Below, piece after piece: positions 51,430 to 63,183 of a stretch of DNA of 64,000 nucleotides. The position numbers and the translations under genes were made by a program. Every line of letters starts with the position of its first letter. The first letter of the stretch is position 1. Source of the stretch: Watersipora subatra (taxonomy: Eukaryota; Bryozoa; Gymnolaemata; Cheilostomatida; Watersiporidae); assembly GCF_963576615.1 (NCBI RefSeq), contig NC_088715.1:60361802-60425801 (forward strand), in the 5' to 3' direction. Below the pieces are notes generated by a model. It was not told the DNA's origin. It was given only the letters and a program-made list of their open reading frames with translations, and did no database searches.

Positions 51430-51560
51430 TAGGAAAGTCAAAGTGGTGGTCAAATAGAAGTGGCGCTCAATTAAAGGCTGGCACCCTATTTTTTAACTCT
51501 TCTCCCATAGTGGTGCTCAAATAGAGGCGGCATTCAAATAAAAGTTGAGTTCAAATACAG
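51430..51560. repeat. Dispersed repeat (GTGGTCAAATAGA family)
   Basis: GTGGTGGTCAAATAGAAGTGG followed by GGCTGGCACCC and a second, inverted-like set of CTCAAATAGAGGCGGCA. A related copy lies on the minus strand at about 8080-8165 (GTGGTCAAATAAAGGTG, ATAGAGGCTGGCG). Origin unknown. Confidence 0.5.
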
Positions 51561-54500
51561 ATTTTATGGTATTAACCTCTAAGATTTTAAAAATGTTAGT
51601 CGTAGAACTAACAAGTTGGTAAACCGAATTTACATATGTGAGTCTTTGAAATTTATTTGAAGCTATTGATCTAACAGCAGCATTTGTTAAAAGCATAACA
51701 TGGCTTTTACTTGCAAGTCATGGGTTAAAAACTAGTGATTTGCCAGCTTTTTCTAAAGGAAGGTATGCTGAAGCCCCTACACAAAGAGAATTAGACTCTA
51801 AGGCTAACAACCTATCGAATTGGATGTATTCCAAAAATATCACCTCGTGACACATTGACAGCTTATCTGACTGAAGTAGCATTAAACTTAGAGCCGGGTT
51901 TATCAAGGGCATTGTGATATTTCTACACGCTCTGACGTCACTGCAGCGTTGAGTAAAAATCTTATTAAGTATTTGTCCAAACAAAACTTTTCAACAACTG
52001 TTTTGGCTAGTGAATTATTGCTTTGATTGCCCATAGAGACTGCATCCTTTTAGAAACAAATGGGTGGGTGCATGTTGTCAATAGCCTATGAACCGCTTTG
52101 TCATTAAAGACAAAACTCAAAACTCGCAAAACTCACTCAACTGCTAAATTTCTATACAATGTTGTTTTTATAAATATTGTTACCATGTATTAACTAAAGC
52201 TCTATTCTAAAAGGTACTTGTAAGAATATGATTATGAATGAATGTCAAATTTTATACTTACCAAAGCGTGAGCAGGTATGCTAGGAAGTACTCATAAAGA
52301 TATGACAAGCAAATTTCAAACAAACAAAAGCTTACATTGTAGTACTAATAGCAAAGCATTTAATACCATATCAGTATAATAGCCTTCTGCAACTTTTCTG
52401 GACTACTTTAAAATACACATATTTTTCAGTTCGGGCGACCACAGCTGTTATCACACAAGCCATCACTCAAAATGAGCTATTTTGAGTGAGAAATGATGAA
52501 CAATAAACATCTCAATTTTATGTCTAATTGAGTTCAGCAAATGTTCATTCAAAGCCTAAAATTCCTTAGCTGTCTAGTTTAAGAGTTTGAGTTCTAAACT
52601 AATACTTGTAAAAAGTATGGTTTATCTTTATTTTTTTCACCACTTAATCACCTACGAAGATTTGTACCTCTCAGACTAACACGAAGTCTGAAAGGTGCTT
52701 TCAGAGAAATTCAGACTAATGTGATGTTCAAATGTTATATCTCTTTTCTTTCCCCTCATCTTATGTTGTTCCTGACACGGTAGTTCTATACTCGCTTAAC
52801 TTCAGCATAAACATGTCTTTTAATGTGTTATGCATTCCCAGATGGTATAGTGCTAGCTAAAATTCTATTTGTGAGAAATTTTAGCCAAATTGCTACAGTA
52901 ATATAGACAACTTGCTTTCAATCTGCTGGCAAAACTAACTTCAAAATATTTCTTCATTGTGATTTTTTGCGACTTTATAAATTTTTCAATTTCATTAAAT
53001 AAATTTTAATTTTTGGTAAAAGTATACAATGTGTAACAAGATGTTTTTATAAATGTTAGTCAACTAGAGAGTAAATTAAACATAAAATTTCCAGCTTTTT
53101 CTTTAGAAAAAAAACAGAGCAACCGAGCCATCTATTTGCTAAAAGGTTCGCCAAAATTGAGTATACTATTGGTGAGTTTTTAGCTTGGCTGAGATGAAAT
53201 TTTCTCCTTTTATATCAACTCATACCACACTGGTAATGAATCAGTCTCATTGAATCTGGTATCTTAGAGTGCATTCTTATATGGCTATTGCTATATTATT
53301 AATTTTGTAAATCTTGTTATGTTATACTGCTTGATATTCTACATTTATGTTTTTTGTTTTTATTAAATAAGCAGTGCTAAAAGTACTTTTGAAAAAATAT
53401 CAATATGTCCGAGAGTTGGTGGAGGACGTAATGGTGAAATGGCAAGACGGCGACACCGCGACACGATGACACGGCGAGTTAATGAGTCGGCAAGTCAAAA
53501 AGTTACAAAAAACTAAGTCAGCAATACAAAGAAAAAAGGCCCGCAATTCCAGACGTCCGCAAGTCAAGGAGCCCACAAGTCAGAAAGTCAGGATTTAAAG
53601 AATGAAGATGTAAGATAGCTGAACTTCTAACTTCTATCAATTGGTCTCAATATTTAATGTTTATTTGCTTTTTTAATTAATTTATTTACCATGTTGCTTC
53701 TAAAAATGCTTATAGTCTGTTTCTACTCTCAGTTAAAGCGTTTTACCATGACTAAATTCAAATCGAGGTAGCATTTATCCATTTTCTGAGTGTCTTTATT
53801 CCTTATTGACTTTATTCGCAGTTGGTTACACCATAAGTGAAAATATTTTTTAAATATCCAAGATCCTTTCTATATTTTCAGAAGTCGTCACTCTTAGGTA
53901 ATGCAGTACCGGACCTTCAAGAGAGAGGCTATAGTAAACTCCAACATAATGCTTCTCAAGGTTCAGTGCGAATATGTAATAGTCAAAGTTTATTGCAGAA
54001 ACAAGCTAATGAAAACATCCTGCAGCTGACTGCGTTAAAGAGAGTATCCTGGTAGCCCATCCGTAAGCATCGACGTCCTTTGAGCCAGCACACAATCCAT
54101 AACTTGTTGTTGTAAGCATAAAGCAAATGTGTTGTAATATTGTGAAGAAACAGGTGCCTAGCCATGATATATTTGTCATAGAGTTATCCAATAGAGTTGT
54201 TCTATTATTTTGATTTATGATGAATTGTTGTTTTTTGTGAATCATATTTTGCTGAAATCTTGAACAGTTGGGAAATTCCCGTGGAGTTTCCTCCTATTGT
54301 GTACAAACAGTATTGGAAAAAACAAGTTGTTCTGATAGTGTCGCATAAATACATAACGTTGTTGCAAAGTTGGCCAGATGCTAGCAAGATTTTTGTTTAA
54401 AAAATTTTGACACTGCATCATGCATTTGCTAAAACAATTTCTGTCTAATTCATCTTGTTTTCTTCAGATATTTGCAAAAGTCTAAGAGTTACACTAAACA

Positions 54501-55842
54501 AAAATAACATTTATTTTTCATACATGGTTAATAACATTAATTAGTTATTTATTAGTATTTCTTCTAGTAGCATTCAGGAAAAAAGGTAAAAATTAGTGTC
54601 TAAAACTGCATGTAGACCAACAAATTATTGTACAGATTTTTCCAAAATCTTTATTAGTAAAAAGATTGGCAAACTGATACTCTCTGCCGTTTACAAATGT
54701 TTTAAAAAGATAGCCGAATGGCGGTTTGAGCTTGGTGAGTTTGATGGGTAGCAACAACCAATCAGATCAGAGTGTCGCTCTATTGTCCCAAGCAAAACAA
54801 GCTCGATAAGATAAGATACGATAAGATAGACAAACATGTGTAAAAGGTGTAAGCGGTGACATATTTAAGCATGTGATGTCAATCAACAGTGTAGATTGGT
54901 AGTGTTGAGACAAATTGGTAATGATTAAAATTATCACAAAAGCTAATAACAGCTTATCCGCTCTTGCAAATACAGCTTTGCAGTACAAACGGAAAGCCAA
55001 CTCAATTCGATGTCAATTTTTCATTGCCAATTAATAATCTAATAAAAATATTTGTTATATAATTCACAGTTCAAGTTTGACACTGGTTAATAAAGTGTCA
55101 GAAGTTTACTAAATTTCAAAGCATTATTTAAACTGATCATTTTAAAAATTAATTTTCATGTATTTCTGTTATTGGAAAAATTCATGTGGTTTCAAAAAAA
55201 TAACGGTTCTCAAGAATGCTTTTGCTTATTCCCTCAAATAGTATGAACTAAAAAAGGCTATGAGACAATTTTGTTTGGCCTGTTTGCAGTACTAGAGAGC
55301 TTTATGAGATCATGAAGACATCGGTAAGGTATGGGCATATAGAAACTAAAAAACTGATATGCTTGCAAAGTTCTTGCATGTATGCCTGTACTTATGCCTT
55401 TTCATTTCTTTAAAGTTTTGGGATACTACAATAATGCTGAGCTAAAAAGTCACTACAACCTCATGGATTGAGGTGTTGTTTGTTACTCATCAAACAGTCT
55501 AATTTGTGGTTTTTGATATCTCAAATATCTAAATCGATGAATCTTACTTTTCTGTTGTATGTGTTAGTTTGTCTGTCTGTTTGTCTGTGTTTCTAAATTT
55601 TGTTGCTGGCTTTATTTTAACTTCTCACACATGAGCTTCATGTCTCTTTCTGGGTCAATAAAATATCTGATTTTAAAGCCCCATCTGGTCCTTGAGTACT
55701 AGTCTTTTAAGCACCCACCTGTAGACTATCTGACTGGCAATAAAAAAAATGTCGGACATAGGCCGGATTACTGCTGGTTTATCATAAAAATTCAAAAATC
55801 GAGAACTTTTTAAAATAAAGAATTTAAGTATAGTATAATGCT

Positions 55843-55848
55843 TTTATT
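55843..55848 (-). terminator. Candidate polyadenylation signal, copy A
   Basis: AATAAA on the minus strand, about 490 nt beyond the stop codon. The same signal is kept in copy B at 40144-40149. No transcript evidence supports the choice. Confidence 0.3.
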
Positions 55849-56340
55849 TGTCATAAATAACATATTTTTAATCTTTATTTGTTCATTTTTTGGCATGTAA
55901 CAAAAAAGATCATTTTGTTGTTGATTGCTAATACCAATAAGAAGTTATACATGCATATATCAACACAGAAGTATTATATAATTATACATACATGCATATA
56001 TCAACACAAAAATATTTAAAGCAAGTGTATAAAAACTGCATGCGGTAGATAAATCTATATATAATGTATGATGTCATTCACAAAATCGATATTTACAAAT
56101 TCTACATGTTCAAATTTACAATATAATTTTTAATAGTTGCTCTAAATTTTAAAAGTGTCAGTCACCTAAGATTTACAGGTGCTGGAATAAGGTACAATGT
56201 AGAGGTGCTAAATTAAAAGCAAGCAAAGGTCAGGCTTGTTGCGCTTGACTTCAGCTACCAAATTTATCAGGTAGAGTGTTTTGTTTATGTCTAACCCAGC
56301 AACAACTTGAGTCATCTTTGTAAAAATTCTCTAAAAGAGC

Positions 56341-59300
56341 CTATAGCTTTGCTGGTGTCAGCTCCAAAGTGTCATTTCCATTCTGTTGCTCGACGTCATC
56401 AGTGCTGTCATTTTGATTGGTCACGATTTTAGGCTCATCTCCCAATTTTGATCCATCGCAATATTCCATATCCTTTTCCAACTTCTTTTCTCTCTACAAC
56501 ACACAAAGTACAGCGATATCGTCTGATACAACCCTTAAACATGTGTAGTTGTATGTTATAGCTGTACACGCAGTTTGCATATTTTCTAATGGTAAGTTAC
56601 AATACGTTACCCGTCACCAGGCTGTATGCATCAAAGATGTTTCAAGTACTTTCATAACCAATATAAAATCAATTATGGATAGTTGTATGTTTAATTCAAA
56701 TTATATGATATAACAATATTTTATATAAGAACTATTGAATTTAGTCAATACTTCTTTGGTCACATTCTCAAGTAAATTAAATGAAGGAGTATACTATCAA
56801 TGACAAGATACAGTAAGTCATGGTAGAGTCTAAAATAAAGTTCAGAACAAGGTAATAGGTTTAGAATAAGGTTTAGAACAAGGTATGCAACAAAAATAAA
56901 CCTTTTAATAGAATCGATAAAACTTTTCATAACTTTACCGAAATTTCATCAACCAAATTACCAAGTAAATACTTTACTAATTGTGTTTTTATCTTTAATG
57001 AAATTATTTATGACAGTTGCATTATGTCTGTCTGCACATCTCACCATCACCGCGGTGTCAAATTATGTGTGTGTATGTTGTAACACAAAGTTTTTTAACA
57101 TACTGGTCAGTTGTTGACTTCGTGTGAATAACAGCAGTTTTTTGCATACGATGTTTTCTAGTGGTTGTCTAAATGTCTAATTCAAATGACTACTGTGTTT
57201 ACTGTATATTTTACAAGCCTGTCTATTAAATCATTACAAACTAATAACCAGATTTATATGAGTTGCTTGGTCTTACCTTTTTTAATATTCTCTGTCTAAG
57301 GAGATATATCGGCAACGTAACATAGAAAGGGCAAGCTGCCACTATTGTTGAGGCTATAGGAAGGATGACAGCGAGGTCGTTGTCTGGCTGCCCTGAGAGT
57401 GACATAGCAACTAGAATACTGACTGCCGTGTTCTGTAGGCCTGTTTCTATGGCGATTGTCTAAAAGTTTGCACAAAACAGTTATGTAAAATCTAATTTTT
57501 TTCAGCTGTCCATAACTGTGTCTACACTTTTCTGAACTCTTTTGGTTTTATTTCAGTTAGTGTCTAACCAAATAAAGGCTTTTGAATAGTTGGATTCAAT
57601 TTGAATATATATTCAAATTTTACTATATTTTGTAATATGTTATATATATAATATGGTATTATAAATAACATTTTGTATTATATATAATATAATACTGTAT
57701 TATATTATGGTAATATAATATAAAATATATATTATCTATAATATATATCAATATTATTTATGCAATGTATTACTATATCTATTTCAGCATAATATTTTAT
57801 ATATATTATGATATAATATATATCATATATTATACATAGTATATGTTGTGTTACATGTTGTATTATATCATATTCCATTATATCATGCTACGCTATATTA
57901 TATCGTATTATATGAAGTTGTATTAAAGTATATTATATTTAAACTAAAACCAACTTCAAATTTCCTAAGTTCCATTATTATTATAGTAAACTAGCAATGT
58001 GAAGATCTATGAAGTCTTTGAAAGCTTTGAATACCTTGATTAGAGGCCATTCAAAGCGGCAAATCCAAGCGAAAAGACCACCCAAGATGTAGCCTCCATA
58101 TGGCAGCATACAGGCAGAGAGCATGAGCTCAACATTCCATTGTACGAAGATATACTGGTTGACGTAGATCATGAGAGTAAGAAAGACTATGACAACCACC
58201 AAGAACATCACCTACAACAATATTATACGTTGAAACTTTTTCAGATGTCTATGAGCTGATCAACTGATGGAAAAGCACTTTTAATACTTTAATAAGCAAG
58301 GCAATCTTTTTTCCTAACACTCTTTACATGACTTTGAACTGACAAATGACCAGACGAACAGACAGACACTGTTCTGTTCATGAAGATTATCTAATGTAAG
58401 ATATTTTTGTAAGGTATTATATATTATAGAAAGTTAAGTTACACACGTTTAGCGACTTTCGGATGATGGTAGCGATCCTTGGCAGTTTGAGTTTTACCAA
58501 AGCTCCTATCGCCAGTGGAATCACCAGGAAAGCCAAGCTTTGAAGTATATTTACAAATGGCAGCTTTATTTCTCCAACACCTTCATCAGCAGGAATAGTT
58601 GCTCCGAGGGTGTAGACCCACAGAGGCAGCATTCCTAGAAAGAAAAATGTTGATTGGCACTTGAAGAAGACCTACATGTATTACTGCGCTTTCGCAACAA
58701 AAAACTAAGGATGTAAATTAGAAAATATTAGTTCAATGTGAGATGTGAAAGGTTTGCAAGATATTTTTTCTCAAGAGGTATAAGCCTCAGAAAGTTTCAG
58801 AATTTTAAAAATCTCTACTTAGATTTTATCATTCAATAAACCTTAACAAAATAGACATACTATTGACAGCTTACATTTATTTTATTTATTTATTTTCTTG
58901 CTGAAAAATTCCTATAAGTTTTAGTTTTATTTTTTGACAGAAAACGGCTTCTCAATGTGATGCAATCTTTTTGAATTACAAAAGATTGGAGTTGTTCCCT
59001 CATGCACAAATTTAAAAACTCGATTGGTTTGTGATAAAAGGCTGAAGTCAAAGCAATAAGATAAAAAATGAAGTATTTAAACAGATACCAAATAGTATTT
59101 ACATGCTAAATGAGTACTTGGCGCAAATTGAAAGTAATTGGTTTATGCTGAAAGGCTGAAGTCAGAGCAATAAGTAATAAAAAATGAGGTACTTAAACAA
59201 ATACCAAATAATATTTTCATTCTAAGTGAGTACTTGGTACAGTTTATTCTTTTAACAGGAGCAAAACATAGTATTACGGCGTATGTAACACACGTTTGTA

Positions 59301-62300
59301 ATACATGTTTGTAAACAAAGCATGAACAGCCTACCAAGAGATGCAGCCGTACTGAGTGTAGTCATGGTTACACTGAGTGACAAATCACCATTGAACAGCT
59401 TGGCATACATGTTGCTGGTTCCGCCTCCTGGTGAGCAGCCCATAGCAAAGAATCCTAACGCCTTTCCACCAGTGTATCCCATCATCCATATTATTCCATA
59501 GGCAAGCTAACAACATACATGTATATGGCTACATGTATTTTTTGTTTGCATAACTCGTTTCTGAGCAACACATAGCATAGTAGTTTGCTTTCATAAGCAT
59601 TCAAACTAATAGACAAAGTTTTCATGCAGCCTGTGTTGTTACAGAAAACCATAGCTAGCCAAAATAACAGATTCGTTACATAAAAATCATCACAACAATA
59701 TGTATCGTCTAGATGTATTGGCTTTTTGTCAAACTTAACAGTCAAATGATTGATGCTCACCAAAGGCATTATGAGAAACTGGGATAAAAGGGCAATTCCA
59801 GGAGCCTTTGGTCTTTTCAAGTGTCGCTTTATGATGTCGAACTCGAGGTCTGTTCCCATAGCCATGATCGTTACTATAATCTACAAAGATTTCTGAAAAC
59901 TAAGAACCTCTCGCTTTGATATGAGAAAATACAAGATACAAAGTTTCTGTTATAAAACCGGCTAAGAAAACATAAAACTTACAATTTTTTAGCCTTTAGT
60001 TTAATAAAAGTCTGCCGTATGGTAGGTTAAGGTAACAAGGTCACTAGTATTTCTATTGTTCATTTTTAGTATCTCCGCTTAAAGTCAACTTAAAAAAACT
60101 TCAAGAAAAATGTGAAAGGTCTTTAAACTATTTTCATTCTGTTTTGCAAAGAAATATGTTCTGAGATGTTTGCATCCCGTAATGTAGAGTTTACAAACTT
60201 AAATGTCCACCTGAGTAAATATAAAGTTGCTTTGATTGAGGTTTAAATTTTGAGTTAGTGTTCGCACCAGCACAATTTATTATTATGGGATTATTGTATT
60301 CATTCTTTCATTAATTTAAAAATTGCATGATCAGTTTTACTGACTGAGCTCGAGGTATTACTGTTCATTTTAAAACAGCATTTATTTTCAAGGGATCTTT
60401 TGTCAGTAATCATTTTAGTTGATACAACTGGTGAAGCAGTACAAAGGACAAAACAATAAGTTATACAAACTTACAATAATTTTAAAGGAGAGGTCATAAA
60501 CCAGATCCAAGATTCTTCGACGTCGAACAGCTCTTAACAAGACGCTATCAATGTAAACATTTTCATCGCTGCCATTCATGCTGACATAGAATTTTATAGT
60601 TGAGTAGCCGATATAAACAGATGTGCCTGTAGACCAAAACACAGAATTTAATAGTACAGAGATAAGATATTTAGAATAGCTGGTTAAAAATTAGATATAC
60701 TCTTATTTCAAATGCTTGTTTGCTACTAAAAAACACTTTGCGGTCATTTTAAGGATTTGAAGTACAAGTCGATGGAACAGAAGTAAAATACAGCAAAACT
60801 GATCTGCTTAGCTTTTTTCACTGTATTCCTGGTAACCAGTCACATAAATAGTTGATTTATATGTTTGGTTTCACAATTAAAATGCAGCAAAATATCCCAA
60901 ATTATTTCATGAGTTTCATTTTAAACTCAAAACCTTCAACTAACTTATGTTACAGTCACTATTGGGAACTATTAACCAGACAATACTAAAAGGTCATTAG
61001 AAGTTCAATTAGGGTGACAATATGCATTCTGCCCTTTGTAAGTGAATTACCATGTTTGCATAACAGCTAGCCACATTGACACTCCCTGTAATATTTTACA
61101 TATGTTAGCTGTAGAATTACTAGCTAGTCATGCGCTCTGATTGCCTTAGCATTGGCATGTCAGCAGTTGATTAAAAACTCACCATAAAATGACAAGTTGT
61201 AACAAGTTCCTGGCATTTCCAAATTGGCTTTATGGTCCCCGGAGGTCGGTATGGTGTGATTTGTCTCCACTTGGCACGGAGAGATGTTAACCTCTTCCTA
61301 AAAAATTAATTTAGTTAGGAAGGAAAGGAAAAGCATAGAGTTTTGCATCAAATAATTTTGGCACTAGCCAAAGTTTGTTTATTTATGAAACATGGCTATT
61401 GGAGAATTTCAGAATGCTAAAAAAAGGTCAAGCGAAGTTATGCAATAATCCCGTTTATGGAGTTGTCTCCTATTTTCTTAGATAAGAGTAGTGAAGCAAG
61501 ACGTCAATTGCACAGAAATTGTTTTTAGAACACCGACTGACAAAAAATGCATTAACGACTGAAATTTACTAAAACAGATATTTTCTATCACATGTTAAGT
61601 TTGTTAAAACCAACGTATATTCGGCATGAGTGTGTCAGTGAACAGAGCATAAATAAACACTAAACTGAAACAAATCAGTGACCATTTTTATTCAACTACA
61701 CGAGAAACTGGTCAGACTTTTTACTAAAATCTAGCTCTAGCTTTTTACTTAAATCTTTAATAAAGTTTCCTAGCTATCAAAAAAATTTTTAAACTGAGAA
61801 TCCAGCTAAGAAAGAACCACAAATGTTTTATTCAAAAATAGAGCACCAAAGCTGCTACTCAACACTTTGTGTTTGGTTAGACTTATTGTACACTTTCATA
61901 TAATAAAATTTATAGCCCAATACATGTATTTATCTTCTGACAATGCTTACGTAGTAGATACAGCCATAAAATTGCTGTTTTCGTGAATTGGCAGATATCA
62001 TCATTAATATTATTCTTTACAAACAAAAACAGATTTTAGCAACGCCTAAAAGAAAGTATTTAGGCATGCTATATGTTTGAATAATAATACTCCACGGTGC
62101 CAAATCCTTTACAGACATGCTTACCAGCGGTGAAAAAAAAACAACTCCTACCAAGAAAGGTAAAAACTCTTTTTAGACTGTGTCATACTTACTGAGACTG
62201 TGGCTACTGATGTTTTCATGCTTGCTACAGATATTGTGAAGTTGTTTATCATTTTGCTCGTGTACAAAATGGCCGTCAGATGAGTAGGCGGGCTGTCATA

Positions 62301-63183
62301 GTAGATGGTAAAACGCTCGTTAGGTGTGAATAGCCTGAAATCTGAACTTGTTCCATTTCCTACAAATGATTGAAAAAATTGCAGAATTTTGCTTGCATAC
62401 CTCTAAGAGTATTAACAAAGACAGTTATTTATTTAACATAAAATGGTGACAGTAGCCAAAAGATGACAAATCCAAACATTCAACATTAACGCTATCAAAA
62501 ATGCATAAATCACAGTGCATAAAAAGTTCATATATCAAAAAATCTATAATTAGGTGCGGCTCTTGCTTACAATCTTGATGCTGATTCAATTATAAATGGC
62601 TTTCTATGAAATAAGAAGGGTAAGACAACTCTAAAAATTATTGACACTGGTGACAAATTTTTTATAAGGTAAAATCAAGTACAGCCTAAATGGCCATGTT
62701 TTGATCAGTTGCAACAGCATCTGGGTAATCCAGGTGCTATTAGCGTAAAAACCCTTCTTCATGGTTTCTTCTTTCTTCTTTATGAGATTTTCTTAATTTT
62801 CTTCAAAATTGTGCTAGAGTGTATCCGTCTAGAAACTATAACTAAGATTTCTCACTGCTTGTATCTGAAGGCTTTTTTCCATGGCTTCAATTTAAGTCAA
62901 AAACACCAAGTTTAAATTATCTTAATTTTCAACTGCTACTTTTCTTACTACTATTAATGGTTTTTGAGAATATTTACACACTTTTGAGGTAATACCTAAA
63001 TATATTTTGTTATAATAGTTAAGTTGCACATATATGAATGCAAGTTTTATCACTTCTTTTAGTTTGAAATGTCAACTTGTACAGCATTTCTGAAAAAAAA
63101 AAATTTTTCTTACCTTTCACGACACCAGGTGATGCCAGAGTCGCAGCAACCAGAAAAAAGAACGTGCAAATAAGTTCTAACAT
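56341..63183 (-). CDS. SLC10-family sodium/bile-acid symporter-like transporter, copy A (10 exons, complete)
   Basis: Exons in transcription order: 63183-63114, 62359-62193, 61297-61183, 60626-60475, 59880-59761, 59506-59335, 58634-58447, 58211-58035, 57459-57277, 56493-56341. All junctions are GT..AG and the joined frame is open for 498 residues. Residues 1-17 are a signal peptide (MLELICTFFFLVAATLA). Residues 18 to about 160 form a beta-rich ectodomain with Cys87 and Cys111 and several N-glycosylation sequons. The membrane core carries the family hallmarks: MGTDLEF and LKRPKAPG near the first helices, GCSPGGGTSN at 231-240, then LSVTMTTLST, and IETGLQNT at 391-398. By homology with ASBT/NTCP, Ser239, Asn240, Glu392 and Gln396 would line the Na+ sites. 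The tail (449-498) is charged and cytosolic. The expected role is Na+-coupled uptake of a bile-acid-like or sulfated organic anion at the plasma membrane; the substrate is unknown. An SLC10A3/A5-like ancestry is possible because of the signal peptide and ectodomain. Confidence 0.95.

Larger units (their letters stand above)
48781..56340. other. Intergenic region between copy B and copy A
   Basis: The left 770 bp is the duplicated 5' flank of B and the right 1.2 kb is the duplicated 3' flank of A. The unduplicated core (about 49.6-55.1 kb) holds the ACTTGAAAGAAG minisatellite, the dispersed repeat near 51.5 kb and a GC-richer degenerate repeat at 53400-53600 (CGACAC, CAAGTCA motifs). No gene is seen. 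Confidence 0.75.
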
